From contig DASPFV010000332.1 in NCBI GenBank assembly GCA_035620975.1, positions 1 to 22,993 on the forward strand: a stretch of DNA of 22,993 bases, given 5' to 3'. This document shows positions 1-11,544 of this stretch, piece by piece (within the stretch, counting starts at the first letter, position 1; each line of letters opens with the position of its first letter). The translations under genes were made by a program, and so were the position numbers. The stretch comes from DASPFV01 sp035620975. GTDB taxonomy: Bacteria; Acidobacteriota; Vicinamibacteria; Vicinamibacterales; 2-12-FULL-66-21. Below the pieces are notes generated by a model. That model saw only the letters and a list, made by a program, of their open reading frames with translations. It was not told the origin of the DNA and searched no databases.

Positions 1-30
1 TCCTGCGCAACCGCCAGTCCCGAGCGCTGA

Positions 31-1644
31 TCAGAGCGAGTAGCCTTCTCGATACTCCCTGGACAGAAACTGGTTGGCATCCTGGCTGTTGGTGACGCGC
101 ATGCTGGCGGCGTCGTAGTGCAGCCTCGAGTTCGCGCGGAGCGCGACTATGCCGAGCAGCATGATCTCGGTGAGGTGTGCGGAGTACTGGAAGTCGCACG
201 AGAGCTGGTCGCGGTCCTTGATGGCGTTGATCCAGTTCATCTCGTGGTCCTCGTGGGGCACGCGGACGAGGCGCTCCCTTGGCGCGCCGTACGAGTTGTG
301 CTTCGATGCCGGCAGCAGCCTGGGGAAGCCGCCGTCCTGCAGGAGCTTGCCTTTCTTTCCAACGTACAGGATGCCGCCGCCGGGATTCAGTCGGCCGCCC
401 TGCAGCTCGGGGGGATCGGGCGGCATGAGGCCGCCGTCGTACCACGTGAGCTTGACAGCGCCCTTCTTCGAAGGCAGCTCGTAGTACGTCGTCGTGGCGT
501 CGGGGTAGGAGGCTCCGTTGAAAGGCGTCGACTCGGTCTCGATCACCGATGGCAGCCCGAGCTCGAGCGCCCAGACCGGGAAATCGACGAGATGCGCGCC
601 CATGTCGCCGAGCGCGCCCTGTCCCCAGTCCACCCAGCCGCGCCAGTTGAACGGGTGGTACAGCGGGTGATACTCGACGACCGGCGCCACACCGAGGAAG
701 AGATCCCACGAGAGCCGATCGGGCACTCGGAAGTCTCCCTTCATGACCGCGGCGATCCGGTGCGTCAATCCCCGATCGTCCCAGCGGAGCTGGCTCGGGT
801 CGCCCGGCAGCGCCGCCGGGCGCGGCACGCCCTGCGGCCAGAACCCGAACGGCCGGTTCGTCCAGACGTGGATCTCGCGCACGTCGCCGATTGCGCCGGC
901 CCGGATGTACTCGACCGCGCGCCGGTTGTCGTCGACCGAGTGCCGCTGGTTGCCCATCTGGGCCATGACCTTCTTCTCGGCCGCCTTGCGCGCGAGATGC
1001 CGCGCCTCGTGCACGGACCAGCAGAGCGGCTTCTGAACGTAGACGTGCTTGCCGAGATCCATCGCGTTCGAGGCGATCACGGCGTGCATGTGGTCCGGCG
1101 TCGCGACGATGACCGCGTCGATGTCCTTCTGCTTGTCCAGCATCTCGCGGTAGTCGCGGTACTTCTGCAGCCGCGGCAGCTGCTGGTCGAGGAAACGCTG
1201 CAGGTTGGCGGAGCCATCCCCGGCAGGCCACCGGGCATTGGCGTCGAGCTGGGCCTTCGACGGGCCGAAGTTCCTGAACTCGGCCGCGCCGGGCCGCGTC
1301 CCGGGTCCAGGCGGTGCGGCGGCGCCGCCGCGTCCGCCCCGACCGCCACGTCCGCCCTGGCGTCCGGTCCCCCCCTGCCGTCCGCCGCCTTCCGCGGGGC
1401 GTGCCCATTGCGCGAGCCGGCCGTCGAGGAGGTCCAGATCGCAGTCGCACATTGCGACGACGTTCTGGCTCATCACCGCGCGTGTGTTGATGGCGCCCTG
1501 ACCGTTGATGCCGACAGTCGCGACGTTCACGAGATCGCTCGGCGCCTGGAACCCGCGGCCGAGCACGTGACGAGGCACGATCATGAGCGCGGCACCCGCG
1601 GCGGCCGCCGTGCCCACGAACTCGCGGCGTGAACGACGACTCAT
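31..1644 (-). CDS. Tat-exported Gfo/Idh/MocA-family oxidoreductase
   Basis: Probable NAD(P)-dependent sugar or cyclitol oxidoreductase of about 537 residues. The N-terminus has a twin-arginine signal (SRREF at residues 5-9, then an Ala-rich hydrophobic stretch), so export to the periplasm is expected. A Rossmann nucleotide-binding loop GINGQG lies at 45-50, the dinucleotide-fold strand DAVIVATPDHMH near 176-187, and the family's Glu-Lys-Pro motif appears as QKP at 204-206 with the Lys kept. A Gly/Arg/Pro-rich insertion (about residues 84-118) interrupts the Rossmann domain. I chose the second ATG (1644) because GGAGGAG lies 6 nt before it but directly abuts the first ATG at 1650. It is the last gene of an apparent operon with the EF-P gene (15 bp upstream) and the DUF1080 gene. 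Family knowledge: Gfo/Idh enzymes next to DUF1080 proteins act in 3-keto-glycoside metabolism; the substrate here is unknown. Confidence 0.88.
   Translation of the reverse strand: MSRRSRREFVGTAAAAGAALMIVPRHVLGRGFQAPSDLVNVATVGINGQGAINTRAVMSQNVVAMCDCDLDLLDGRLAQWARPAEGGGRQGGTGRQGGRGGRGGRGGAAAPPGPGTRPGAAEFRNFGPSKAQLDANARWPAGDGSANLQRFLDQQLPRLQKYRDYREMLDKQKDIDAVIVATPDHMHAVIASNAMDLGKHVYVQKPLCWSVHEARHLARKAAEKKVMAQMGNQRHSVDDNRRAVEYIRAGAIGDVREIHVWTNRPFGFWPQGVPRPAALPGDPSQLRWDDRGLTHRIAAVMKGDFRVPDRLSWDLFLGVAPVVEYHPLYHPFNWRGWVDWGQGALGDMGAHLVDFPVWALELGLPSVIETESTPFNGASYPDATTTYYELPSKKGAVKLTWYDGGLMPPDPPELQGGRLNPGGGILYVGKKGKLLQDGGFPRLLPASKHNSYGAPRERLVRVPHEDHEMNWINAIKDRDQLSCDFQYSAHLTEIMLLGIVALRANSRLHYDAASMRVTNSQDANQFLSREYREGYSL
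1324..1389 (-). repeat. Low-complexity Gly/Arg-rich coding insertion
   Basis: Codons for about 22 residues made almost only of Gly and Arg with Gln and Thr (residues 86-107 of the oxidoreductase), followed by an Ala/Pro/Gly stretch. The DNA is a run of imperfect short GC-rich repeats, typical of sequence that expands by slippage. Confidence 0.7.
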
Positions 1645-1659
1645 GAGCATCTCCTCCGG

Positions 1660-2235
1660 CTACACGCGCCCCGCGAACTCCCGGGTCTCGCTGTGCACCC
1701 TGACCTTTTCGCCCTCCTTGACGAAGAGGGGCACGCGGATCTGCAGGCCCGTCTCGAGCGTGGCCTGCTTGGTCACCGTCCCCGCCGCCGTGTCTCCCCG
1801 GGCCCCCGGCTCGGTCGCCGTCACCGTGAGCTCGACGTGCGGCGGGAACTCCACGCCGATCGGCGCTCCGTTGTACTTCTGAATCTGCACGACCACGTTG
1901 TCGGCGAGCAGCGATCGGTCGTCGCCAATCAGGTCCGGGCCGAGCGTGATCGTCTCGAACGACTCCTGATCCATGAAGTGACAGCCGTCGTTGCCTGCAT
2001 ACAGGAACGACGCCGAGACTTTCGACAGGTCCGGTTCGCGGAACTTCTCGCCGGCCTTGAAGGTGCGATCGAACACCGCGCGCGTCAGCAGGTTGCGCAT
2101 CTTGAGGCGCACGAGCGTCTGGCCGCCGCGCGCGGTCGGCTTCGAGACCGCCACATCGAGGCAGTGATAGGGCGCGCCATCGTGCTCGAAGAACATCTTC
2201 CGCTTGATCTCGATGGCCTCAATGAGCGCCGCCAT
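1660..2235 (-). CDS. efp: Elongation factor P family protein with a PTARG-type loop
   Basis: Cytoplasmic translation factor of 191 residues, the normal EF-P length, which would bind between the P and E sites and relieve ribosome stalling on polyproline. The three-domain pattern is clear: an N-terminal KOW-like domain, the FMDQESFE segment near 87-94, and the C-terminal OB-domain signature ATLETGLQIRVPLFVKEGE. The loop that carries modified Lys34 in E. coli EF-P reads PTARG (33-37), placing an Arg at the tip. E. coli YeiP/EfpL also has a PTARG loop, whereas EarP-modified EF-Ps have a different Arg context. Elsewhere the protein looks more like canonical EF-P, so the subfamily is uncertain. The ATG at 2235 is supported by GGAGG 9 nt upstream. 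It lies between the DUF1080 and oxidoreductase genes; no EF-P-modifying enzyme is visible in the window. Confidence 0.93.
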   Translation of the reverse strand: MAALIEAIEIKRKMFFEHDGAPYHCLDVAVSKPTARGGQTLVRLKMRNLLTRAVFDRTFKAGEKFREPDLSKVSASFLYAGNDGCHFMDQESFETITLGPDLIGDDRSLLADNVVVQIQKYNGAPIGVEFPPHVELTVTATEPGARGDTAAGTVTKQATLETGLQIRVPLFVKEGEKVRVHSETREFAGRV

Positions 2236-2274
2236 GTGTCGCCACCTCCATCGCGATCGCGCAGGCGCCGCGGA

Positions 2275-3231
2275 TCACCGGGATCCGGACGCGCTCCCCG
2301 TGATCGGCGTGACCACGACCTTCCGATACCAGACCTTCTCGTGGTCGCCCTGAATCATGATCGGGCCGGGCTCGGCCTCCTTCGCGTCCAGCGCCCCGCC
2401 GGTAATCGCGGGAATCCGCGCGTTGTCGTGGACCGTCTTCCCGTTGAGCACGACGGTCACGCAGTTGCCCACCAGCGTGATCTGAGCCGTCTGCCACTCG
2501 CCGGCCGGCTTGCTGGCATTCGCGTCGGGTGCCTTTCTCGCATAGATCGCCATGTGCCCGTGGCTCTCCGGCGCCGTCCCCGCATCGTCCAGCACCTGGA
2601 GCTCGTAGCGGCCGCGCAGATAGATGCCGCTGTTACCCTTGGGAGACACCTTGTACTCGACGTCGAGGCGGAAGTCCTTGAACCGCTCCTTCGAAATCAG
2701 GTTGTTCGCCTTCGGCACGTTGGTCATCGCGCCGTCCTCGATGCTCCAGCCCGACTCGCGCGACTTGTGCTGCACGTCCCACCCGGCCATCGAGGTGCCG
2801 TCGAAGAGAGGGACCGGCTTCCCGAAGGTGTGCTTCGCATTGGCATCGCAGGGCCCCCACTGGGGCGGTCTCCCTCCGGTGACCTTCACGGTCTGCGCCG
2901 CGGTGACGGTGCCCACGAGCGCGTCTCCCGATCGGCGCAGCGAGACGGCCGGCTTCGTCGGCGCGTTGGAGGCGATGGAGAAGGTCAGCTCGCCGTTGGT
3001 GATCCTCGGGTCGACGGCCGGGACCGGGCTGCCGCCGCGGTTGAGGAACATGGCGGACAGCTTGCCGCCCTCGTTCTTCACTTCCAGCCAGTACACGAAA
3101 GTGTCGTTCGGGGCGTCACCGGTGAGGTTCCAGGCGCCCAGGAAAGGCTGTGCCGAATCGTCCTGCGCCCCGAGCGGCACGGCGGCCGCCGCCGCGACGA
3201 GGGCGAGTAGTAGGCCGGTCTGAAGACGCAT
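2275..3231 (-). CDS. Secreted DUF1080 protein (3-keto-disaccharide hydrolase-like)
   Basis: 318 residues with a Sec signal peptide (hydrophobic residues 6-20, likely cleavage after GAQ at 23). Residues about 28-125 form a small beta-rich domain starting LGAWNLTGD, reminiscent of lipocalin-like folds. Residues about 137-310 are a typical concanavalin-like DUF1080 domain (PLFDGTSMAGW, then GNSGIYLRGRYELQVLD, a HGHMAIY segment and EPGPIMIQGD). Family knowledge: DUF1080 proteins include periplasmic enzymes that cleave 3-keto-glycosides made by Gfo/Idh-type oxidoreductases, which fits the downstream oxidoreductase. The ATG at 3231 has AGGAGG 7 nt upstream, and a -10-like TACACT lies at 3260-3265. 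First gene of the operon, 39 bp before the EF-P gene. The exact substrate cannot be told. Confidence 0.87.
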   Translation of the reverse strand: MRLQTGLLLALVAAAAAVPLGAQDDSAQPFLGAWNLTGDAPNDTFVYWLEVKNEGGKLSAMFLNRGGSPVPAVDPRITNGELTFSIASNAPTKPAVSLRRSGDALVGTVTAAQTVKVTGGRPPQWGPCDANAKHTFGKPVPLFDGTSMAGWDVQHKSRESGWSIEDGAMTNVPKANNLISKERFKDFRLDVEYKVSPKGNSGIYLRGRYELQVLDDAGTAPESHGHMAIYARKAPDANASKPAGEWQTAQITLVGNCVTVVLNGKTVHDNARIPAITGGALDAKEAEPGPIMIQGDHEKVWYRKVVVTPITGSASGSR

Positions 3232-3259
3232 CTGTGCTCCTCCTTGAAGTCGAGGGGAC

Positions 3260-3265
3260 AGTGTA
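3260..3265 (-). promoter_or_regulatory. Candidate -10 element (TACACT) of the DUF1080 operon
   Basis: Reads TACACT on the minus strand, 28 nt before the DUF1080 ATG, in the 56-bp gap after the CoA-transferase stop. A start about 7 nt downstream would give a short leader holding the AGGAGG site. No good -35 match is seen. Confidence 0.4.
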
Positions 3266-3287
3266 GAACAAAAGGTATCAGGACTGA

Positions 3288-4499
3288 TTATGTCCGGGTG
3301 GACGCACGGTCGCGCGAAGCCGTCATCATGGCTGCTGCCACTTCATCCTCCGTGCAGCCCGCTTCGAGCAGCACTTCCCGCGTGTGCTGGCCGAACTGCG
3401 GCGCGGGGCGCCGGACGACGGCCGGTGTCTCGGAGAGCTTCAACGGCGATCCCGGCGTACGCACGCGCCCGCGAACCGGATGGTCCAGCTCGACCACCAT
3501 CTCGCGCGCCAGCACCTGCCGATCCGCGAATGCCTCCGCGTAGTTGTTGATGGGGCCGCACGGCACGCCCGCCGACTCCAGCTGCTCCAGCCAGTACGCC
3601 CGTGGCCGGGTCGTGGTGATGGTCTCGATGCGGGCGACGAGCGCGTTCAGGTTCCGCACGCGCAGCGTGTCGTTCGCGTACGCGGGATCGGCGCTGAGCC
3701 CGGGCTCCCCGAGCACCCGACAGAACCGCTGGAACAGGCGGTTGCCGCCGGCGCCGATGGTGATGTAGCCGTCGGCGCAGCGAACCGCCTGATAGGGGGC
3801 CAGCATGCGGTGCGCGGATCCGAGCGGCCCGGGGATGCTGCCTTCGGCAAAGTACTGCGCCGCCTCCCAGACCGACAACGCGAGGCCGGCTTCGACGAGC
3901 GAGGTGTCGAGGTATTGGCCGCGGCCGGTCCGGGTGCGGTAGTGCAGGGCGGCGAGAATGCCGGCCAGCGCGAACAGCCCCGCGCCGAGATCCGTCAGCG
4001 GCACACCCGCCTTGACCGGCGGACCGCCCGGCTCGCCCGTCACCGACATGATTCCCGAGACGCCCTGCGCGATCAGATCGAACCCGCCCTTCGAGGCATC
4101 CGGGCCGGTCTGCCCGTAGCCCGAGATCGACGCGTAGATCAGCGACGGATGGGACGCCGCAACGGACGGGTAGTCCAAGCCGAATTCCCGCATGACGCCG
4201 GGCCGGTAATTCTCGATGAGAATGTCGGCCCCCTCCAGGAGTCGCCGGAAGACCTGCTGGCCGGCCGCGGACTTCAGATCGAGCACGATCCCGCGCTTCC
4301 CGCGGTTGACGGCGTCGAACGCGGCACTGTACTCGGCCGAGGCGCCGGCCATCCGGCGCGTCGAATCGCCTTCGGGCGGCTCCACCTTGATCACGTCGGC
4401 GCCCATGTCGCATAGTTGCATCGCGCAGAAGGGGCCGGCCATCACCTGCGTGACGTCGAGCACCCGAATCCCCTCGAGCGCAACCCGGCCCGTGCCCAT
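3288..4499 (-). CDS. Class III (CaiB/BaiF family) acyl-CoA transferase
   Basis: 403 residues, the usual family length (about 380-430). The enzyme moves CoA between carboxylic acids in the cytoplasm. Family features read in order: IRVLDVTQVMAGP near residues 11-23, GADVIKVE at 33-40, NRGKRGIVLDLK at 65-76, ENYRPGVM at 96-103, and KAGVPLTDLGAG, whose Asp170 matches the catalytic Asp169 of formyl-CoA transferase. The C-terminal GVPCGPINNYAEAF segment is also typical. The start at 4499 has AGGAG 8 nt upstream, and conserved sequence begins at VALEGIRVLD; the open frame continues further upstream but that part looks non-coding. It is divergent from the crotonase-like gene, 25 bp between starts, so the two probably share an acyl-CoA pathway. 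Acid substrates are unknown. Confidence 0.93.
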   Translation of the reverse strand: MGTGRVALEGIRVLDVTQVMAGPFCAMQLCDMGADVIKVEPPEGDSTRRMAGASAEYSAAFDAVNRGKRGIVLDLKSAAGQQVFRRLLEGADILIENYRPGVMREFGLDYPSVAASHPSLIYASISGYGQTGPDASKGGFDLIAQGVSGIMSVTGEPGGPPVKAGVPLTDLGAGLFALAGILAALHYRTRTGRGQYLDTSLVEAGLALSVWEAAQYFAEGSIPGPLGSAHRMLAPYQAVRCADGYITIGAGGNRLFQRFCRVLGEPGLSADPAYANDTLRVRNLNALVARIETITTTRPRAYWLEQLESAGVPCGPINNYAEAFADRQVLAREMVVELDHPVRGRVRTPGSPLKLSETPAVVRRPAPQFGQHTREVLLEAGCTEDEVAAAMMTASRDRASTRT

Positions 4500-4524
4500 C
4501 GCTTTCGCTCCTGTGAGGTCTCCA
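4500..4524. promoter_or_regulatory. 25-bp divergent start region with back-to-back ribosome binding sites
   Basis: The plus strand holds CTCCT at 4508-4512 (AGGAG for the minus-strand CoA-transferase) and GAGG at 4515-4518 (for the plus-strand GTG at 4525), only 2 bp apart. There is no room for a promoter, so each gene's promoter must lie inside the opposite coding region. Confidence 0.7.
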
Positions 4525-5307
4525 GTGCCCACGCCGGAAGTGCTGTTCGAGGTCGCCGGCCCCGCCGCGTACCTGACGTTCAACCGGCCTCAGGCGCGCA
4601 ACGCGCTGACCTGGGCGATGTACGACGGGCTCGCCAACGCCTGCGATCGCGTCGATGCGGATCCGGGCGTGTGCGCGTTCGTGCTGCGTGCCGCCGGCGG
4701 CGCATTCGCGGCCGGCACCGACATCGGCCAGTTCACCGCGTTTCAAACGGCCGCTGACGGCGTCGCCTACGAGCGGCGGCTCGACGCGGTCCTCGACCGC
4801 CTGGAGGCCGTGCAGGTGCCCACGATCGCGCAGGTCGAGGGTGTGGCGGCCGGCGGCGGCTGCGCGATCGCGCTGGCATGCGACCTGCGCGTCTGCACGG
4901 ACGGGGCGACGTTCGGCGTGCCGATCGCACGGACGCTCGGCAACTGCCTCTCGCCCGACACCTGCGCGCGGCTGGTCGACCTGATCGGCCTCGCGCGCAC
5001 GCGCGACCTGCTCATCACCGGGCGCTTCCTCGCCGCGGCCGAGGCGCAGTCGCTCGGCCTCGTCACGCGGCTCGCTGCCCCTGACGAGATCGAGGCGGCC
5101 GTGCGCGAGCTCGTGGAGACACTCGCCACGCATGCCCCGCTGACCATCCGGGCAACCCGCCAGACCCTGCGCCGGATCGCAGCCCACCGGCGGCCCGACC
5201 GGTCGGCCGCCGACGATCTGATCGCGCTCTGCTATGGGAGCGCCGACTTCCGCGAAGGCGTGGCCGCGTTTCTCGCCAGGCGCCGGCCGCGGTTCACCGG
5301 CCGCTGA
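4525..5307 (+). CDS. Crotonase-fold (enoyl-CoA hydratase/isomerase family) protein
   Basis: 260 residues, the usual single-domain crotonase length. The oxyanion-hole elements are present: AAGTDI at 62-67 (usually AGADI) and the glycine run GVAAGGG at 106-112. By eye alignment with rat enoyl-CoA hydratase, the Glu144 position is Ile134 (segment FGVPIARTLG) and the Glu164 position is Asp161 (TRDLLITG). Normal syn-hydration is therefore doubtful, and an isomerase, decarboxylase or hydrolase activity is possible. The GTG at 4525 was chosen because GAGG lies 6 nt upstream and the fold starts soon after; another GTG at 4513 would overlap that site. Divergent partner of the CoA-transferase gene, which suggests one acyl-CoA route. 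Confidence 0.9.
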   Translation: MPTPEVLFEVAGPAAYLTFNRPQARNALTWAMYDGLANACDRVDADPGVCAFVLRAAGGAFAAGTDIGQFTAFQTAADGVAYERRLDAVLDRLEAVQVPTIAQVEGVAAGGGCAIALACDLRVCTDGATFGVPIARTLGNCLSPDTCARLVDLIGLARTRDLLITGRFLAAAEAQSLGLVTRLAAPDEIEAAVRELVETLATHAPLTIRATRQTLRRIAAHRRPDRSAADDLIALCYGSADFREGVAAFLARRRPRFTGR

Positions 5308-5339
5308 CAGGCGCCACGGATGCCACGGACAGTATAGTC

Positions 5340-5446
5340 GCCACGGACGGACACGGACGAACACGGACAGAAAGTCTGGTCGGACGGTCTCACGCCACGG
5401 ACGAACACGGACGAACACGGAAAGAACAAGTCTGGTCGGACTGTCA
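5340..5446. repeat. Imperfect 54-bp tandem duplication of CACGGAC-type repeats
   Basis: Two copies, 5340-5393 and 5394-5446. Each starts GCCACGGACG, runs through GACGAACACGGA and ends with AGTCTGGTCGGAC plus a short tail ending in TCAC. They differ at a few bases and one short indel. Two shorter GCCACGGA copies precede them at 5312-5329. Confidence 0.8.
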
Positions 5447-5496
5447 CGCTGCGAACGTCAGCGTGCGATTCGCAGCTCGGCGTCCATGACTCGCAG

Positions 5497-5517
5497 TTGC
5501 GAATCCTCGATTCGCAA
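5497..5517. terminator. Perfect 9-bp stem, 3-nt loop hairpin
   Basis: TTGCGAATC at 5497-5505, loop CTC, then GATTCGCAA at 5509-5517. It lies about 190 bp after the crotonase-like gene and has no clear T-tract, so a terminator role is uncertain. It may instead be the core of the surrounding nested repeat. Confidence 0.35.
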
Positions 5518-5619
5518 TTCTCCGCGCTGACGCCCTCCCGAATCTCGTGAGACAGTCCTGCCCGACCCGGTTCGTCGGTGCCAGTTCGTCGGTGTCTGTC
5601 CGTGTCCGTCCGTGGCGCT

Positions 5620-5625
5620 TATCAT
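5620..5625 (+). promoter_or_regulatory. Candidate -10 element (TATCAT) of the ThiO-like gene
   Basis: TATCAT matches the -10 consensus at 5 of 6 positions and lies exactly 6 nt before the GTG at 5632, which would give a leaderless mRNA. The inverted copy of the CACGGAC repeat ends 3-4 nt upstream. No Shine-Dalgarno is visible. Confidence 0.45.
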
Positions 5626-5631
5626 GATGAC

Positions 5632-6741
5632 GTGGGCGCGATCGGGGATGTGATCGTCGTCGGCGCTGGCGTGATCGGCTGCGCGATCGCGCACGAGCTG
5701 GCCAGCCGTGGGGTGGCCGTCCGCCTGTTCGACACGAGGTCGATCGGCGGCGGCGCGACGCAGGCCTCCGCCGGTGTGCTGGCACCCCTGGTGGAAGTGC
5801 ACGAGCAGGGAGCGCTGCTGGACATGGCACGCCGCAGCCTCGCCTTGTACGACGGGTTCGTGGAGCGCGTGCAGCGGGATTCTGGCCTCGACATCGAGTT
5901 CCGCCGGTGCGGCACCCTGGAGGTCGCCGCGGACGACGCGCGGGCGGCGGAGCTGCGCGCGCGCGCAGCCGCTGCTGAGCCCCGCAGCGTCGAGTGGTGC
6001 TCGCAGGAGCAGGTGGCGGTGCTCGAGCCATTGCTGTCGGCGACCAGCCGTGGCGGGCTGCTCGTGCGGAATCACGGCTACGTGGTCCCTTCGGCGCTGA
6101 CCGAGGCGCTGGCCTGGGCCGCCATGCGGCATGGGGCACAGGTCGAGACGCACCGGACTATCGCTCGCATCGTGCCCGAGGCCGAGGCGGTCCGCGCTAT
6201 TGCCGAAGACGGCGCGACGTGGTCGGCCGGGGCCGTGGTGCTGGCCACGGGCAGCTGGACGGACCGGCTGGCGATCGGGCGCACCCCGCAGGCCCACGTG
6301 CATCCGATTCGTGGCCAGCTGCTGCGCCTCGCGTGGCACGGGCCGCGCCCGCAGCATATCGTCTGGGGCGAGCGCTGCTACGTTGTGCCGTGGCTCGACG
6401 GGACCGTCCTCGTCGGCGCCACGATGGAGGACGTCGGCTTCGACGAGCGCACGACGGCCGCGGGCGTTCGCGATCTGCTCGAGGCCGTCTGCGAGCTGCT
6501 GCCCCAGGCCTGGACCGCCACGTTCCTCCAGGCGCGCGTGGGCCTCCGCCCGGCTACGCCCGACGGCCTCCCCATCCTCGGATCGACGCCGGCCGCGCCA
6601 GGTGTCATCTACGCCACTGGCCACTTCCGCAACGGCATCCTGCTGGCTCCGCTGACCGCGCTGCTCATCGCGGACCTCGTGACGAGGAGCACAGCCGACC
6701 CTGTCCTGGAGGCACTCTCGCCGTCACGCTTCGCGAGCTGA
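5632..6741 (+). CDS. thiO: FAD-dependent glycine oxidase-like amine oxidoreductase (ThiO-like)
   Basis: 369 residues, the ThiO length. The N-terminal FAD-binding motif VIVVGAGVIG sits at 7-16 (GxGxxG), followed by the second-strand acidic residue in VRLFD. The C-terminus has GLRPATPDGLPILG and GHFRNGILLAP, both typical of ThiO and DadA-type DAO oxidases; the Arg in HFRNG is the expected carboxylate-binding residue. ThiO oxidises glycine to iminoacetate for the thiazole of thiamine, but no other thiamine gene is in the window, so another small-amino-acid oxidase is possible. The GTG at 5632 is preferred: the open frame upstream is only translated repeat sequence, and ThiO proteins begin just before the DVIVVG strand. 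Convergent with the RND-TolC gene. A -10-like TATCAT lies 6 nt upstream. Confidence 0.85.
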   Translation: MGAIGDVIVVGAGVIGCAIAHELASRGVAVRLFDTRSIGGGATQASAGVLAPLVEVHEQGALLDMARRSLALYDGFVERVQRDSGLDIEFRRCGTLEVAADDARAAELRARAAAAEPRSVEWCSQEQVAVLEPLLSATSRGGLLVRNHGYVVPSALTEALAWAAMRHGAQVETHRTIARIVPEAEAVRAIAEDGATWSAGAVVLATGSWTDRLAIGRTPQAHVHPIRGQLLRLAWHGPRPQHIVWGERCYVVPWLDGTVLVGATMEDVGFDERTTAAGVRDLLEAVCELLPQAWTATFLQARVGLRPATPDGLPILGSTPAAPGVIYATGHFRNGILLAPLTALLIADLVTRSTADPVLEALSPSRFAS

Positions 6742-6809
6742 AGCAAGCTCACGCAAGGGAAACGGGAGCTGGGAAGGTGAAGGGAGCGCACCGGGAGCAC
6801 GCTCGCACC

Positions 6810-6826
6810 GGGTGCACCTTGCACCC
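6810..6826. terminator. Stem-loop between convergent genes
   Basis: GGGTGCA, loop CCT, TGCACCC: a perfect 7-bp stem in the 100-bp gap between the convergent ThiO-like and RND-TolC genes, so it could serve both strands. No T-tract follows. The palindrome GGGTACCC lies next to it at 6828-6835. Confidence 0.4.
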
Positions 6827-6841
6827 AGGGTACCCCCGGGC

Positions 6842-11512
<4,671 letters not shown>

Positions 11513-11544
11513 ATGAGATCCTGCGCGCGCTGACGACCGAAGGC

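Larger units (their letters stand above)
5339..5617. repeat. 279-bp element bounded by 20-bp perfect inverted repeats
   Basis: Arms at 5339-5358 and 5598-5617 are exact reverse complements over 20 bp (CGCCACGGAC... against ...GTCCGTGGCG). Inside lie a second inverted pair, CGTCAGCG at 5456-5463 with CGCTGACG at 5525-5532, and a tight hairpin at 5497-5517. No target-site duplication is obvious, and there is no coding capacity. Confidence 0.6.
5308..5631. other. Repeat-rich intergenic region (324 bp)
   Basis: No convincing gene. Holds CACGGAC-type repeats in both orientations, a nested set of inverted repeats (separate entries) and a -10-like hexamer just before the ThiO start. Short open frames here are translations of the repeats (for example VFVRVRPWR) and are not supported as genes. 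Confidence 0.75.

Noticed and set aside
118..1632. 504-codon plus-strand frame opposite the oxidoreductase
   Set aside because: Shadow of a gene with Tat signal and Rossmann motifs; composition rich in Arg, Val and His typical of antisense.
3343..5418. 691-codon minus-strand frame across the CoA-transferase and crotonase genes
   Set aside because: Overlaps two well-supported genes in other frames, has Arg/Ala-rich shadow composition, and begins in translated CACGGAC repeats.
5312..5446. CRISPR-like short repeats
   Set aside because: Units are irregular, directly abutting and share spacer sequence; no unique spacers of even length and no cas genes.
5578..5631. N-terminal extension of the ThiO-like protein from an ATG at 5578
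   Set aside because: The extra 18 residues are translation of the repeat; the FAD motif position fits the GTG at 5632.
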